A stretch of DNA of 64,000 nucleotides from Streptomyces venezuelae (GCF_008642275.1 NZ_CP029189.1:2851001-2915000); one strand, 5' to 3'; positions 33,243 to 42,722 are shown, numbered from the stretch's first letter. A program made the numbers and translations. Notes: generated by a model from the sequence alone, not told the origin.

Positions 33243-33878
33243 TCAGGGCGTGGGTGGGGTGGCCGTCAGGCCGGCCACCACCGACCGGGCCAGGTCGTCG
33301 AGGTATCCGCGGGTGACCTCGTCACGGACCACGACCTGGCGCCAGTACAGCGGCCCGATGGCCAGGTCGAGCGCCCGCCCCGGGTCGGTGCCCTCGGCCA
33401 GCTCGCCGCGCGCCACGGCGCCGGAGACGATCCCCTCCGCCATGCGGCGCTGTCCGTCGAGCAGCGCGCCGCGCACCGCTTCGGCGATCTCCGGGTTGCG
33501 CGCCGCCTCCACGAGCAGGTCGGGGATCACCGCGGAGGCCACCGGGTGCCGCAGCACGTGTGACATGACCTCCAGCAGGGCCCGTACGTCCCCGTACAGC
33601 GAGCCGGTCGCGGGCACCGGCAGGCCGTCCACCGCGAAGGCCCCCACCAGGTCCAGCACCAGGTGCAGCTTCGACTTCCACCGCCGGTAGACCGCGGTCT
33701 TGCCGACCCCCGCCCGCCGGGCGATGCCCTCGATGGACATCTTCGAGAAGCCGACCGCGGCCAGTTCCTCCACCACCGCGTCGCGGATCGCCGCCGTCAC
33801 GTCCGCGCGCAGGACGGCGGCCCCGGCGGGGGCTCTACGGGCGGGGGCGGACGTGGTGGCGGCGGAATCCGGGGTCAT
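33243..33878 (-). CDS. TetR-family transcriptional repressor
   Basis: A 211-residue regulator. The N-terminal helix-turn-helix (about residues 26-72; GFSKMSIEGIARRAGVGKTAVYRRWKSK is split here as GFSKMSIEGIARRAGVG and KTAVYRRW) is classical TetR, and the C-terminal half resembles the TetR_C ligand-binding domain. It is divergent from the ABC exporter genes. Two operator-like repeats lie between the two starts, so it probably represses the exporter and itself. The inducer is unknown. Confidence 0.92.
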   Translation of the reverse strand: MTPDSAATTSAPARRAPAGAAVLRADVTAAIRDAVVEELAAVGFSKMSIEGIARRAGVGKTAVYRRWKSKLHLVLDLVGAFAVDGLPVPATGSLYGDVRALLEVMSHVLRHPVASAVIPDLLVEAARNPEIAEAVRGALLDGQRRMAEGIVSGAVARGELAEGTDPGRALDLAIGPLYWRQVVVRDEVTRGYLDDLARSVVAGLTATPPTP

Positions 33879-33905
33879 GCGGAGAGCATAGCCGCGCCCT
33901 CGTCA

Positions 33906-33976
33906 CGACGATACGGTTGCGTTCCGACGCGGCACGTCCTAACCTCACCGTAGCGACGATACGGACCCGTTCCGAC
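33906..33976. promoter_or_regulatory. Paired operator-like repeats for the TetR regulator
   Basis: The 23-bp element CGACGATACGG-N3-CGTTCCGAC occurs at 33906-33928 and 33954-33976, 48 bp apart in the same orientation. Within each copy GATACG and CGTTCC form an imperfect inverted repeat, as for TetR operators. They occupy the 137-bp divergent promoter region. Confidence 0.65.
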
Positions 33977-34015
33977 CTCGGCAGTGACGTACCGACCCCG
34001 TCGAAAGCGAACCCT

Positions 34016-34930
34016 GTGACCACCGCGACCGCACCCAAGACCGCGCCCCCTCCCGCGCCCTCCGCGGAACTCGCGCGGCTCGCCGCCGCCCACGGCCTCA
34101 CGCTCAGCGGCGCCCGCCCCACACTCCCCCGCTACATCGCGGAGCTCTGGGACCGCCGCCACTTCGTGACCGCGTACGCGACCGCCCGTATGCAGGCCAC
34201 GTACAGCACCGCCAGGCTGGGGCAGCTCTGGCACCTCGTGACCCCGCTGCTCAACGCGGCCGTCTACTACTTCATCTTCGGCATCGTGATGAAGGCCAGC
34301 CACGACGTGCCCGACTACGTGCCCTTCCTGATCACCGGCATCTTCGTCTGGGACTTCATCGGCAGCTCCGTCAACGCCGCCACCCGCTCCGTCCACAGCA
34401 ACCGCGGCCTGGTCCGCGCCCTGCACTTCCCGCGTGCCAGCCTGCCCATCTCCACCGTCGTCCAGCTCTTCCAGCAGCTGCTCGTCACCATGGGCGCACT
34501 GGTCGTCCTGCTGCTGGCCTTCGGCCAGCGCCCCGCCTGGTCCTGGTTCCTGGCCGTACCCGCCCTGCTGCTGATGGCCGTCTTCGCCGCGGGCTGCGCG
34601 ATGGTCATGGCGCGCATCGGCAGCAAGAGCCCGGACGTCAGCCAGCTGATGCCCTTCGTCCTGCGGACCTGGATGTACTCCTCGGGCGTCATGTGGTCCA
34701 TCGACCAGATGATCAAGTCGGACCATCTGCCGCACTGGGTGCTCATGGCGCTCAAGTTCAACCCCGCGGCCGTCTACATCGACCTGATGCGCTTCTCGCT
34801 GATCGACAGCTTCCAGGCGCACTCGCTCCCGCCCCACGCGTGGCTCGTCGCCCTCGGCTGGGCCCTGCTGGCCGGCGTCGGCGGCTTCATCTGGTTCTGG
34901 AAGGCAGAAGAGGAGTACGGCCGTGGCTGA
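34016..34930 (+). CDS. ABC-2 type polysaccharide/teichoic acid export permease
   Basis: A 304-residue membrane protein of the TagG/Wzm (ABC-2) type. An N-terminal amphipathic cytoplasmic stretch (LPRYIAELWDRRHFVTAYA) precedes about six helices (for example PLLNAAVYYFIFGIVM, LLVTMGALVVLLLAFG). Function: passage of a lipid-linked glycopolymer through the membrane. The GTG at 34016 is chosen because the conserved region starts soon after; its ribosome-binding site is weak. The stop lies inside the next gene, an 8-base overlap that signals coupling with the ATPase. Confidence 0.92.
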   Translation: MTTATAPKTAPPPAPSAELARLAAAHGLTLSGARPTLPRYIAELWDRRHFVTAYATARMQATYSTARLGQLWHLVTPLLNAAVYYFIFGIVMKASHDVPDYVPFLITGIFVWDFIGSSVNAATRSVHSNRGLVRALHFPRASLPISTVVQLFQQLLVTMGALVVLLLAFGQRPAWSWFLAVPALLLMAVFAAGCAMVMARIGSKSPDVSQLMPFVLRTWMYSSGVMWSIDQMIKSDHLPHWVLMALKFNPAAVYIDLMRFSLIDSFQAHSLPPHAWLVALGWALLAGVGGFIWFWKAEEEYGRG

Positions 34931-35708
34931 CACCGCGACGAAGACCGACACCCGGGTACCGACCGTCATCGCCGACGGGGTCCACGTCATCTACAAGGTC
35001 GGCGCCGGCGCCCGCAAGGGCGGCGCCACCGCGGCGCTCAGCCGGGTCTTCTCCCGCAAGCAGCCGGCGGGCATGAAGGAGGTGCACGCCGTCAAGGGCG
35101 TCACCTTCACCGCGTACAAGGGCGAGGCCATCGGCCTCATCGGCACCAACGGCTCGGGCAAGTCCACCCTGCTGGCCGCCATAGCCGGCCTCCAGCCGGT
35201 GGCCCACGGCCGGATCTACTCGCACGGCCAGCCGTCCCTGCTCGGCGTGAACGCGGCCCTGATGAACGACCTGACCGGCGAACGCAACGTCGTCCTCGGC
35301 GGCCTCGCGATGGGCATGTCCAGGCAGCAGATCCGCGAGCGCTACCAGGGCATCGTCGACTTCTCCGGCATCAACGAGAAGGGCGACTTCATCTCCCTGC
35401 CCATGCGGACGTACTCCTCCGGCATGGGCGCCCGGCTGCGCTTCTCCATCGCCGCCGCCAAGGACCACGACGTCCTGATGATCGACGAGGCCCTGGCCAC
35501 CGGCGACGCCGCCTTCCAGCGCCGCAGCCAGGCCCGCATCGAGGAACTCCGCGAGCACGCCGGCACCGTCTTCCTCGTCAGCCACGGCATCAACACGGTC
35601 CGCGAGACCTGCGACCGCGCGATCTGGCTGGAGGCGGGGGTGCTCCGCATGGACGGCCCCTCCGACGAGGTCTGCGACGCCTACGAGGCCTTCACGTCGG
35701 GCCGCTGA
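34923..35708 (+). CDS. ABC-2 type polymer exporter ATPase (TagH/Wzt-like)
   Basis: A 261-residue ATP-binding subunit. Walker A GTNGSGKST (72-80), signature SSGMGARLRF (about 164-173), Walker B VLMIDEAL (about 182-189) and H-loop SHG. The MKEVHAVKGVTF N-terminal strand is typical of TagH/Wzt. There is no C-terminal carbohydrate-binding extension, so it resembles the short teichoic-acid type. GTG start overlapping the permease gene. With the CDP-glycerol transferase fusion upstream it forms a putative wall-polymer synthesis and export locus. Confidence 0.93.
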   Translation: MADTATKTDTRVPTVIADGVHVIYKVGAGARKGGATAALSRVFSRKQPAGMKEVHAVKGVTFTAYKGEAIGLIGTNGSGKSTLLAAIAGLQPVAHGRIYSHGQPSLLGVNAALMNDLTGERNVVLGGLAMGMSRQQIRERYQGIVDFSGINEKGDFISLPMRTYSSGMGARLRFSIAAAKDHDVLMIDEALATGDAAFQRRSQARIEELREHAGTVFLVSHGINTVRETCDRAIWLEAGVLRMDGPSDEVCDAYEAFTSGR

Positions 35709-35727
35709 CCAGCCCCGCTCAGACCTG

Positions 35728-35811
35728 CGCCTCAATCGCCGGCGGGGCTGGAAAATCCAGCCCCGCCGGCGATTGAGGCGATCTTTCAGCCCCGCCGGCG
35801 ATTGAGGCGCG
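35728..35811. repeat. Dispersed GCCCCGCCGGCG repeat, three copies forming a hairpin
   Basis: Two copies in opposite orientation (35728-35752 and 35756-35780) give a perfect 25-bp stem with an AAA loop. A third copy follows in direct orientation at 35787-35809. The core is CAGCCCCGCCGGCGATTGAG. The hairpin lies 20 bases past the exporter ATPase stop and can act as its terminator. Confidence 0.9.
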
Positions 35812-35822
35812 GGGGCCGACGC

Positions 35823-35868
35823 GAACGGGCCGGGCCCGGGACCACACGGTCCCGGGCCCGGCCCGTTC
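35823..35868. terminator. 21-bp perfect hairpin, terminator of gdhB
   Basis: Arms 35823-35843 and 35848-35868 are exactly complementary with an ACAC loop. It begins 16 bases beyond the glutamate dehydrogenase stop, between convergent genes. Confidence 0.9.
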
Positions 35869-35883
35869 GGCGAAGCCGACCGA

Positions 35884-38800
35884 TCAGCTGTGCACGCGCA
35901 GCAGCGACCGCATCGTCCGCATCGCCACCGACAGGTTCGCCAGGTCGAAGTCGTCCGACCCCTGGATCTCGTCCAGAGTCGTCCGCGCCCGCCCGATGAT
36001 GGCCGTGTTCTTCTCCTCCCACGCCTGGAAGCGCTCCTCGGGAGTCGACGTGCCGTTGCCCACCGACAGCACGTCCGCGGTCAGCGCCGCGTGCGCCGCG
36101 AACAGGTCCTCGCGGATCGAGGCGCGGGCCATCGACTGCCAGCGGTCGGACCGCGGCAGCTCGATGATCCGGTCCATCAGCTGGGTGATGGCCAGCCGGT
36201 CGGCGAGGTCGTAGTACACCTCGGCGACCTCCAGCGGGTCCACACCCGTGCGGTCCGCGATCGCGACGATGTCCAGCGCCGGGAAGGCGGAGGAGAACCC
36301 GGCCACCTTGGCGGCCAGTTCCTCCGGGACGCCCTCGCCCGTCAGCTCGTCCAGGATCGACTGGTACCACTCCAGGTCGGCGCCGCGCACCAGCTTCGGC
36401 AGCTCGGCCCAGACCTGGCCCACGCGCTCCTGGAAGAAGGCGATGGTCTCGGTGATCTGGAGCGGCTGCGGCCGGTTGTTCAGCAGCCAGCGGGTACCGC
36501 GCTCGACCAGGCGCCGCGAGTGCAGCCGCACCCGGGTCTGGACGTCGGCGGCGACCTTGTTGTCGAGCGCCTCCACCGCGTCCCACACGTCGGCCAGGCC
36601 GAAGATCTCGCGGGCCGCGAGCTGCGCGCGCACGATCTCCTCCGTGGAGGCCCCGCTCTCCTCGCGCAGGCGGTGCAGGAAGGTCGAACCACCCGTGTTG
36701 ACGGTGTCGTTGACCAGGAGGGTGGTGATGATCTCCCGGCGCAGCGCGTGCGCGTCGATCTGCTCGGTGAGCCGCTCGGCCAGGGCGGCCGGGAAGTACG
36801 CGAAGAGCAGACGGCGCAGGTACGGGTCGTCCGGCAGCTCGGTGGCGATGAGCTCGTCCGCCACCGTGATCTTGGTGTAGGCGAACAGCACGGCCAGTTC
36901 CGGCTGGGTCAGGCCCTTGCCGCCGCTCAGCAGCTCGCGGATCTGCCGGTCGGTGGGCAGGAACTCCAGCGCCCGGTCGAGGCGTCCGTCGCGCTCCAGC
37001 CGCCGCATGTAGCGCTGCTGGGCGTGGAGCAGGCTCGGGGCCTGGGCAGCGCCGTTGGCGAGTGCGACGTTCTGCGCGTAGTTGTTGCGCAGCACCAGGC
37101 GGCCGACCTCGTCGGTCATCTGGGCGAGGAGCTTGTTGCGCTGCTTGACGGTCATGTCGCCTTCGGTGACGACCGCGTTGAGCAGGATCTTGATGTTCAC
37201 CTCGTGGTCGGAGGTGTCCACGCCCGCGCTGTTGTCGATGGCGTCGGTGTTGACCTTGCCGCCCTCGCCGCCGGCACCGGTGCGGGCGAACTCGATCCGG
37301 CCGAGCTGGGTCAGGCCCAGGTTGCCGCCCTCGCCGATGACCTTGGCCCGCACGTCGGAGCCGTTGACGCGGATGGCGTCGTTGGCCTTGTCGCCGACGT
37401 CGGCGTGCGTCTCGGCGGTGGCCTTGACGTACGTACCGATGCCGCCGTTCCACAGCAGGTCCACGGGGGACTGCAGGATCGCCTTCATCAGGTCGGCCGG
37501 GGTCATCTTGGTGACGCCCGCCTCGATGCCCAGGGCCTCACGGACCTGCGCGGTGATCGGGACGGCCTTCGCGGTACGCGGGTGGATGCCACCGCCCGCG
37601 GAGATCAGCGAGGTGTCGTAGTCGGCCCACGAGGAGCGCGGCAGCTCGAACAGGCGCCGGCGCTCGGCGTAGGAGGTGGCCGCGTCCGGGTGCGGGTCGA
37701 TGAAGATGTGCCGGTGGTCGAAGGCGGCGACCAGGCGGATGTGCTCGGAGAGCAGCATGCCGTTGCCGAACACGTCACCGGACATGTCGCCGACGCCGAC
37801 GACCGTGAAGTCCTCGGTCTGGGTGTCGTGGCCCAGCTCGCGGAAGTGCCGCTTGACGGACTCCCACGCGCCGCGGGCGGTGATGCCCATGCCCTTGTGG
37901 TCGTAGCCGGCCGAGCCGCCCGAGGCGAAGGCGTCGCCGAGCCAGAAGCCGTAGGACTCGGCCACGCCGTTGGCGATGTCGGAGAAGGTCGCGGTGCCCT
38001 TGTCGGCGGCGACGACGAGGTAGGTGTCGTCCTCGTCGTGGCGGACCACGCCCTTGGGGGGCAGGACCTCGCCGGCGACCATGTTGTCGGTGATGTCGAG
38101 CAGCGCCGAGATGAAGATCTTGTACGAGGCGATGCCCTCGGCGAGCCAGGCGTCACGGTCCACCGACGGGTCGGGAAGGTTCTTCGCGACGAATCCGCCC
38201 TTGGCGCCGACCGGCACGATGACGGTGTTCTTGACCATCTGCGCCTTGACCAGGCCGAGGATCTCCGTACGGAAGTCCTCACGGCGGTCGGACCAGCGCA
38301 GGCCGCCTCGGGCGACCTTGCCGAAGCGCAGGTGGACGCCCTCGACGCGCGGGGAGTAGACCCAGATCTCGAAGGCCGGACGCGGCGCCGGCAGGTCCGG
38401 GATCGCCTGCGGGTCGAACTTCATCGACACGTAGGAGTGCTGCTCGCCCACGCCGTTGAGCTGGAAGAAGTTCGTGCGCAGCGTGGCCTTGATGAGGGTG
38501 AGGAAGGCCCGCAGGATGCGGTCCTCGTCGAGCGAGGCGACCTGGTCCAGGGCCCCGTCGAGCTCCTCCAGCATGGCGTCCACGAGCTCGCTGCCGGCGG
38601 TCTGGCGCACGGGCGCCATCCGGGCCTCGAAGAGCGAGACCAGCAGGCGGGTGGTGTGGACGTTGTTGCGGAGGGTGTCCTCCATGTAGTCCTGGCTGAA
38701 GGTGGACCCGGCCTGGCGCAGGTACTTGGCGTACGCGCGCAGGACGACGGCCTGTCGCCAGGTGAGGCCGGCGCTCAGCACCAGGGCGTTGAAGTTGTCG

Positions 38801-40848
38801 TTCTCGGCGTCGCCCTGCCAGACCGCGGCGAAGGCGTCCTGGAAGCGCTCACGGGCGTCGTCGCCGAGGTAGGCGTCCCCGTTGCCGGTGACGGGCATCC
38901 GCAGACCGAAGTCGTAGATCCAGGCGCTGACCCGGTCGGAGCGGCGCAGCTCGTAGGGGCGCTCGTCGGTGACCTCGACGCCCAGGCGCTGCAGCACCGG
39001 CAGGACCGCGGACAGGGAGACCTGGTCGCCGGTACGGAAGATCTTGAAGCGGCGCTCGCCGGGGCCCGCGCCCACGGGCTCGTAGAGCGAGAGCGCGAAC
39101 TTGCTGTCGCTGGCGGCGAGCCGCTCCAGGTGGACCAGGTCGGCGACGGCCGCGCGCGGCGAGTGGTCGGCCTTGTAGCCCTCGGAGAAGGAGGTGCCGT
39201 AGCGGCGCAGCAGCTCGGCGGCGCGCTCCTCGCCGCATTCGGCGATCAGCGCTTCCTGGAAGCCGTCGGACCAGGAACGGGCGGCCTCGACGAGACGGCC
39301 CTCGATGCGCTCGACGTCCGAGTCGGTCAGCGCGGGCAGCTCGGTGCCCTGCGGGACGCGGACGACGAAGTGGATGCGGGAGAGGATCGACTCGGTGTTC
39401 CACGCGGTGAAGTCGACGCTGATGCCGCCGAGCTCCTCGCGCAGGATGTCCATCAGGCGCAGCCGCACGCCGGTGGTGAACCGGTCGCGGGGCAGGTAGA
39501 CGAGCGCCGAGTAGTAGCGGCCGTACTCGTCCTGGCGCAGGTACAGCCGCAGCCGACGGCGTTCCTGGAGGTACAGGACGGAGGTGACGATGGCCTGGAG
39601 CTGGTCGACCGGGGTCTGGAACAGCTCGTCGCGCGGGTAGGTCTCCAGGATCTGCAGGAGGTCGCGGCCGTCGTGGCTGCTCGGCGCGAAGCCCGCGCCG
39701 TCGAGGACCTCGACGACCTTGCGGCGGATCACCGGGACGCGGCGCACGGACTCGGTGTACGCGGCGGAGGAGAACAGGCCGAGGAAGCGGCGCTCGCCGA
39801 CGACGTTGCCGTCGGCGTCGAACTTCTTGACGCCCACGTAGTCGAGGTACGAGGGGCGGTGCACGGTGGAGCGGCTGTTGGCCTTGGTCAGCACCAGCAG
39901 ACGGTGTTCGCGGGCCTTGGCGCGGGCGTCGGCCGGCAGCCGGTTGAAGGACGGCGAGACCGGGTGGCCGTCGTCCTTGCCGCTGTGGTGCGGGTCGGAG
40001 CGCAGGATGCCGAGGCCGGTGCCGGGCACGGCGGCCAGGGAGTCGCCGTCGACGAGGTTGTACTCGCGGTAGCCGAGGAAGGTGAAGTGGTCGTCGGCGA
40101 GCCAGCGCAGCAGCTCACGGGCCTCTTCGAGCTCGTACTCGCGCAGGTCGGGGGCGGTGTGCTCCTCGGGCAGGCCCTCGGCGATGCGCAGCGCGGCGTC
40201 GCGCATCTTCTCCCAGTCCTCGACGGACTCGCGTACGTCGGACAGGACGCGCAGCAGGTCGGCGTTGATCTGCTTGAGGTCGGCGCGGTCGGTCTCGCGG
40301 TCGATCTCGACGTGGATCCAGGACTCGACGAGGGAGTCGTGGGGGCGCGCCGTGCGGGGACCGTGGGCGTCGCAGTCGGGGCCGAGGATCTCGATCAGCT
40401 TGCCGGTGACGTCACGGCGGACGACGACCTGCGGGTGGATCACGACGTGGATGCCGCGGCCCTGGCGGGACAGCTCGTTCGTCACGGAGTCCACGAGGAA
40501 GGGCATGTCGTCGGTGACGACCTCGACGACGGAGTGGCTGGAGGTCCAGCCGTTCTCCTCCACCGTGGGGGTGTGCACGCGTACGTTCGCGGTGCCCTGC
40601 GGCCGGTTCTCGGCGAGCCGGTAGTGCGAGAGCGCGGCTCCGAACACGTCGACCGGGTCCCGGTCCGCGAGGTCCTCGGGCGCCGTGTGCAGGTAGTAGC
40701 GCTGGAGGTAGGAGAGAACGGTGTCCTGATCCGGACGCTCTCCCCGCTCGGACCCAGTCGGAAGTAGCCCCCCGGCCGGGCTGTTCTCAGCTACCCGTGC
40801 CGCCCGCGCGAGCAGCTCGGCCTTTGCTTCGTCCAGCTTGGTCTGCAT
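35884..40848 (-). CDS. gdhB: NAD-specific glutamate dehydrogenase, 180-kDa class
   Basis: A 1654-residue cytoplasmic enzyme of the large GDH class first known from Streptomyces clavuligerus; length agrees. It oxidatively deaminates glutamate to 2-oxoglutarate with NAD. The long N-terminal half contains ACT-like regulatory modules (MPFLVDSVTNELSRQGRGIHVV). The catalytic core lies near residues 780-1180, with GGLRWSDRREDFRTE and PVGAKGGFVAKNLP (catalytic Lys region about 875-885), then the NAD-binding part (GVGDMSGDVFGNGM). The C-terminal third is helical. ATG at 40848 with AGGAG upstream; a longer reading to 40905 lacks support. It is monocistronic, bounded by a strong terminator. It fits catabolic glutamate use. 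Confidence 0.97.
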   Translation of the reverse strand: MQTKLDEAKAELLARAARVAENSPAGGLLPTGSERGERPDQDTVLSYLQRYYLHTAPEDLADRDPVDVFGAALSHYRLAENRPQGTANVRVHTPTVEENGWTSSHSVVEVVTDDMPFLVDSVTNELSRQGRGIHVVIHPQVVVRRDVTGKLIEILGPDCDAHGPRTARPHDSLVESWIHVEIDRETDRADLKQINADLLRVLSDVRESVEDWEKMRDAALRIAEGLPEEHTAPDLREYELEEARELLRWLADDHFTFLGYREYNLVDGDSLAAVPGTGLGILRSDPHHSGKDDGHPVSPSFNRLPADARAKAREHRLLVLTKANSRSTVHRPSYLDYVGVKKFDADGNVVGERRFLGLFSSAAYTESVRRVPVIRRKVVEVLDGAGFAPSSHDGRDLLQILETYPRDELFQTPVDQLQAIVTSVLYLQERRRLRLYLRQDEYGRYYSALVYLPRDRFTTGVRLRLMDILREELGGISVDFTAWNTESILSRIHFVVRVPQGTELPALTDSDVERIEGRLVEAARSWSDGFQEALIAECGEERAAELLRRYGTSFSEGYKADHSPRAAVADLVHLERLAASDSKFALSLYEPVGAGPGERRFKIFRTGDQVSLSAVLPVLQRLGVEVTDERPYELRRSDRVSAWIYDFGLRMPVTGNGDAYLGDDARERFQDAFAAVWQGDAENDNFNALVLSAGLTWRQAVVLRAYAKYLRQAGSTFSQDYMEDTLRNNVHTTRLLVSLFEARMAPVRQTAGSELVDAMLEELDGALDQVASLDEDRILRAFLTLIKATLRTNFFQLNGVGEQHSYVSMKFDPQAIPDLPAPRPAFEIWVYSPRVEGVHLRFGKVARGGLRWSDRREDFRTEILGLVKAQMVKNTVIVPVGAKGGFVAKNLPDPSVDRDAWLAEGIASYKIFISALLDITDNMVAGEVLPPKGVVRHDEDDTYLVVAADKGTATFSDIANGVAESYGFWLGDAFASGGSAGYDHKGMGITARGAWESVKRHFRELGHDTQTEDFTVVGVGDMSGDVFGNGMLLSEHIRLVAAFDHRHIFIDPHPDAATSYAERRRLFELPRSSWADYDTSLISAGGGIHPRTAKAVPITAQVREALGIEAGVTKMTPADLMKAILQSPVDLLWNGGIGTYVKATAETHADVGDKANDAIRVNGSDVRAKVIGEGGNLGLTQLGRIEFARTGAGGEGGKVNTDAIDNSAGVDTSDHEVNIKILLNAVVTEGDMTVKQRNKLLAQMTDEVGRLVLRNNYAQNVALANGAAQAPSLLHAQQRYMRRLERDGRLDRALEFLPTDRQIRELLSGGKGLTQPELAVLFAYTKITVADELIATELPDDPYLRRLLFAYFPAALAERLTEQIDAHALRREIITTLLVNDTVNTGGSTFLHRLREESGASTEEIVRAQLAAREIFGLADVWDAVEALDNKVAADVQTRVRLHSRRLVERGTRWLLNNRPQPLQITETIAFFQERVGQVWAELPKLVRGADLEWYQSILDELTGEGVPEELAAKVAGFSSAFPALDIVAIADRTGVDPLEVAEVYYDLADRLAITQLMDRIIELPRSDRWQSMARASIREDLFAAHAALTADVLSVGNGTSTPEERFQAWEEKNTAIIGRARTTLDEIQGSDDFDLANLSVAMRTMRSLLRVHS

Positions 40849-41215
40849 GTCCTCTGGCTCCTGTCGCGCGCCATTGCGTGACGTAGGTGAAGGAAGGAAT
40901 GACATAGCGCCGCGAGGCGGGGTGTCCGTTCGGGATCGACGCTATGCCGTCGAGAGAGCCGACCGGGAGGGAATGAGCCATGATCGGCAGAACGTCCCGG
41001 GGGCGGGGATCAGCGAAGGCCCGGGCACGGTCGTGCGCCGGGCGCAGGCCGGAGGCTCCAGTGCCCCCGATGACTATCGCGCTGATCACGGGTACAAGGC
41101 TATCCCGACCTACCCCCAGGACGTCATTCGCTGCATCTGTACAAATCTTGGGGTGGAACTTTGACACTCTGGCCAGCGACGTGACCGCCCGTCCGTGCAG
41201 CGGCCTGTCCAGTCC
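40849..41215. other. Intergenic region upstream of gdhB
   Basis: 367 bp between the HAD gene stop and the gdhB start, both on the minus strand. It should contain the gdhB promoter. A plus-strand frame across it lacks a ribosome-binding site and recognisable domains. I saw no clear operator. Confidence 0.5.
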
Positions 41216-41923
41216 TTATCCGGCCAGCTCGCGAGCTGTCCGGACGGCCTCGGCCAGGCTGTCCACGACCGGCACTCCGGCTGATTCCAGACTGCTGCGG
41301 CTGTGCGAGCCGCCCGTGTAGAGAACCGCCCGGGCGCCGACGTGGGCGGCGGCGAGGGCGTCGTCCACGGCGTCTCCGATGAGGACCGTACGGTCCGCCG
41401 TCACGCCCGTCCCGTCGAGGGCCGCCAGGTGGCGTACGAGGTGTCCCGCCTTGGAGGTGTGGGAGGGGCCGACGCGGCCGTCGACGCGCAGGAAGTGCTG
41501 GTCGATGCCGTGGGCCCGGACCAGTGGCACGAGCTTGTCGTGGGGCGCGAGGGACAGCAGGGACTGGGTGAGTCCGTCCAGCTGCCAGTCCCGGAGCAGC
41601 TCGCGGGCACCTTCGGTCAGCCCGGAGTCCGCGGCGGCGGCCCAGTAGTGGCGGTGGAAGGTGTCGTCCATGACGAGCCATTCCTCGTCGGTGGGCAGCC
41701 GTCCCATGAGGCGCTCGTAGAACCTCGGCACCGGTACGACGTACAGGTCGCGGTAGGTCTCCAGGGTGATCGGCGCGAAGCCGAGCTCGGCGAAGGAGGC
41801 GTTCGTCGCGACGATGACGGCGTCGATGTCGTGGAGGAGCGTCCCGTTCCAGTCCCAGACGATGTGGTTCGGGAGCGTCGTGACGGCCGTCGTGTCGGCG
41901 GTCGTGGCGGTCGTGTCGGTCAC
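41216..41923 (-). CDS. HAD-superfamily phosphatase
   Basis: A 235-residue haloacid dehalogenase-like hydrolase. Motif I DWNGTLLHD (nucleophile and acid/base Asp), a helical cap, motif II Ser/Thr region (LLSLAPHD), motif III Lys (SKAGH) and motif IV GDAVDDALAA are present. It resembles phosphoglycolate-phosphatase-like members; the substrate is unknown. The GTG start overlaps the stop of the upstream DUF6912 gene by four bases, so the two are translationally coupled. Confidence 0.9.
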   Translation of the reverse strand: MTDTTATTADTTAVTTLPNHIVWDWNGTLLHDIDAVIVATNASFAELGFAPITLETYRDLYVVPVPRFYERLMGRLPTDEEWLVMDDTFHRHYWAAAADSGLTEGARELLRDWQLDGLTQSLLSLAPHDKLVPLVRAHGIDQHFLRVDGRVGPSHTSKAGHLVRHLAALDGTGVTADRTVLIGDAVDDALAAAHVGARAVLYTGGSHSRSSLESAGVPVVDSLAEAVRTARELAG

Positions 41924-42420
41924 TTCAGCAGCCCCGGAATCTCCTGCACGCCGAACCACAGCAGCTCGTGGTCCTCGGCGGCGTCGACGGTGGACTGCGC
42001 GTCCGCGTCCCCGGCGTCGGCGGCCTCCAGGGCCCGCGCGGCGGCCGCCACGTCCTCCTCGGCGTCATCGGCGTCCACGTGCACGGCGGCGGCCACGGCG
42101 AGCCGCACGGCGGCGGCCAGGGCCACCCGGCCGAGGGCGGCCTCGTCGGCTCCGGGGGTGGCGGTGGCGGCCTTGTCGTCGACGTCGAGGGCGATCACCA
42201 CGCGCCGGCGCGGGGCGCCCGCGTCCGCGGCGACGAGCCGCAGGGAGGCGAGCGCGGCGCGGTTCAGGGCCGCGTACTCCAGCTCCTCCATGTCCTCCGA
42301 CACGTACCACTCGCGGAGCCCGGGGGTGACGGCGTACGCCAGCAGCGGGGCGGGGCCCAGCTCACCCGCCTGGTGCACCTCGGCGAGCCCGGGGAGGGTC
42401 AGGGGGACGTACACGCGCAT
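41920..42420 (-). CDS. DUF6912-type conserved actinobacterial protein
   Basis: A 166-residue soluble protein starting MRVYVPLTLPGLAEV. It has a central VVIALDVDD strand and an Ala/Asp-rich helical region, ending in ELLWFGVQEIPGLL. It matches a conserved actinobacterial family of unknown function. The ATG at 42420 is chosen from the conserved N-terminus; upstream frame is Pro/Arg-rich. Coupled to the HAD phosphatase gene by a GTGA overlap, which suggests a joint role. Confidence 0.85.
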   Translation of the reverse strand: MRVYVPLTLPGLAEVHQAGELGPAPLLAYAVTPGLREWYVSEDMEELEYAALNRAALASLRLVAADAGAPRRRVVIALDVDDKAATATPGADEAALGRVALAAAVRLAVAAAVHVDADDAEEDVAAAARALEAADAGDADAQSTVDAAEDHELLWFGVQEIPGLLK

Positions 42421-42722
42421 GGCCGGCTGCTTTCGGTAGTCGGAAACGCCCTCAGGATACGACTCGGGCGGGGCCGGGCGGGTGACGGACTCCGTCCCCC
42501 TTCGGGGCGCCGGACCGGGAACGGCATCCGTCCACCGGGGTACGCGGACGGGCGCCGCCCGGGGCGGGGGACCGGCCGCCGCCCACCCGGATAGGTGAAG
42601 CGGGCCGGCCGCCGCGGGCGCTGCGGGCGTGGTTGCGGAGCGTGTGCGGCGGCCGTAGAAGATCCCCATCAAGTTACCGCCCGGTACCACTCCGGGCCCG
42701 GCCTGTTCGGGGGCAGCTGGCG
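42421..42722. other. Divergent intergenic region
   Basis: 302 bp between the DUF6912 and Rv3235-family genes. It should hold both promoters. No repeat, RNA gene or clear operator was recognised. Confidence 0.5.

Noticed and set aside
35890..40767. A 1625-codon plus-strand open frame opposite gdhB
   Set aside because: The reverse frame of a GC-biased gene stays open by composition alone; the minus-strand product matches the glutamate dehydrogenase family throughout.
40838..41164. Possible small gene upstream of gdhB on the plus strand
   Set aside because: It starts inside gdhB, lacks a ribosome-binding site and has no recognisable motif.
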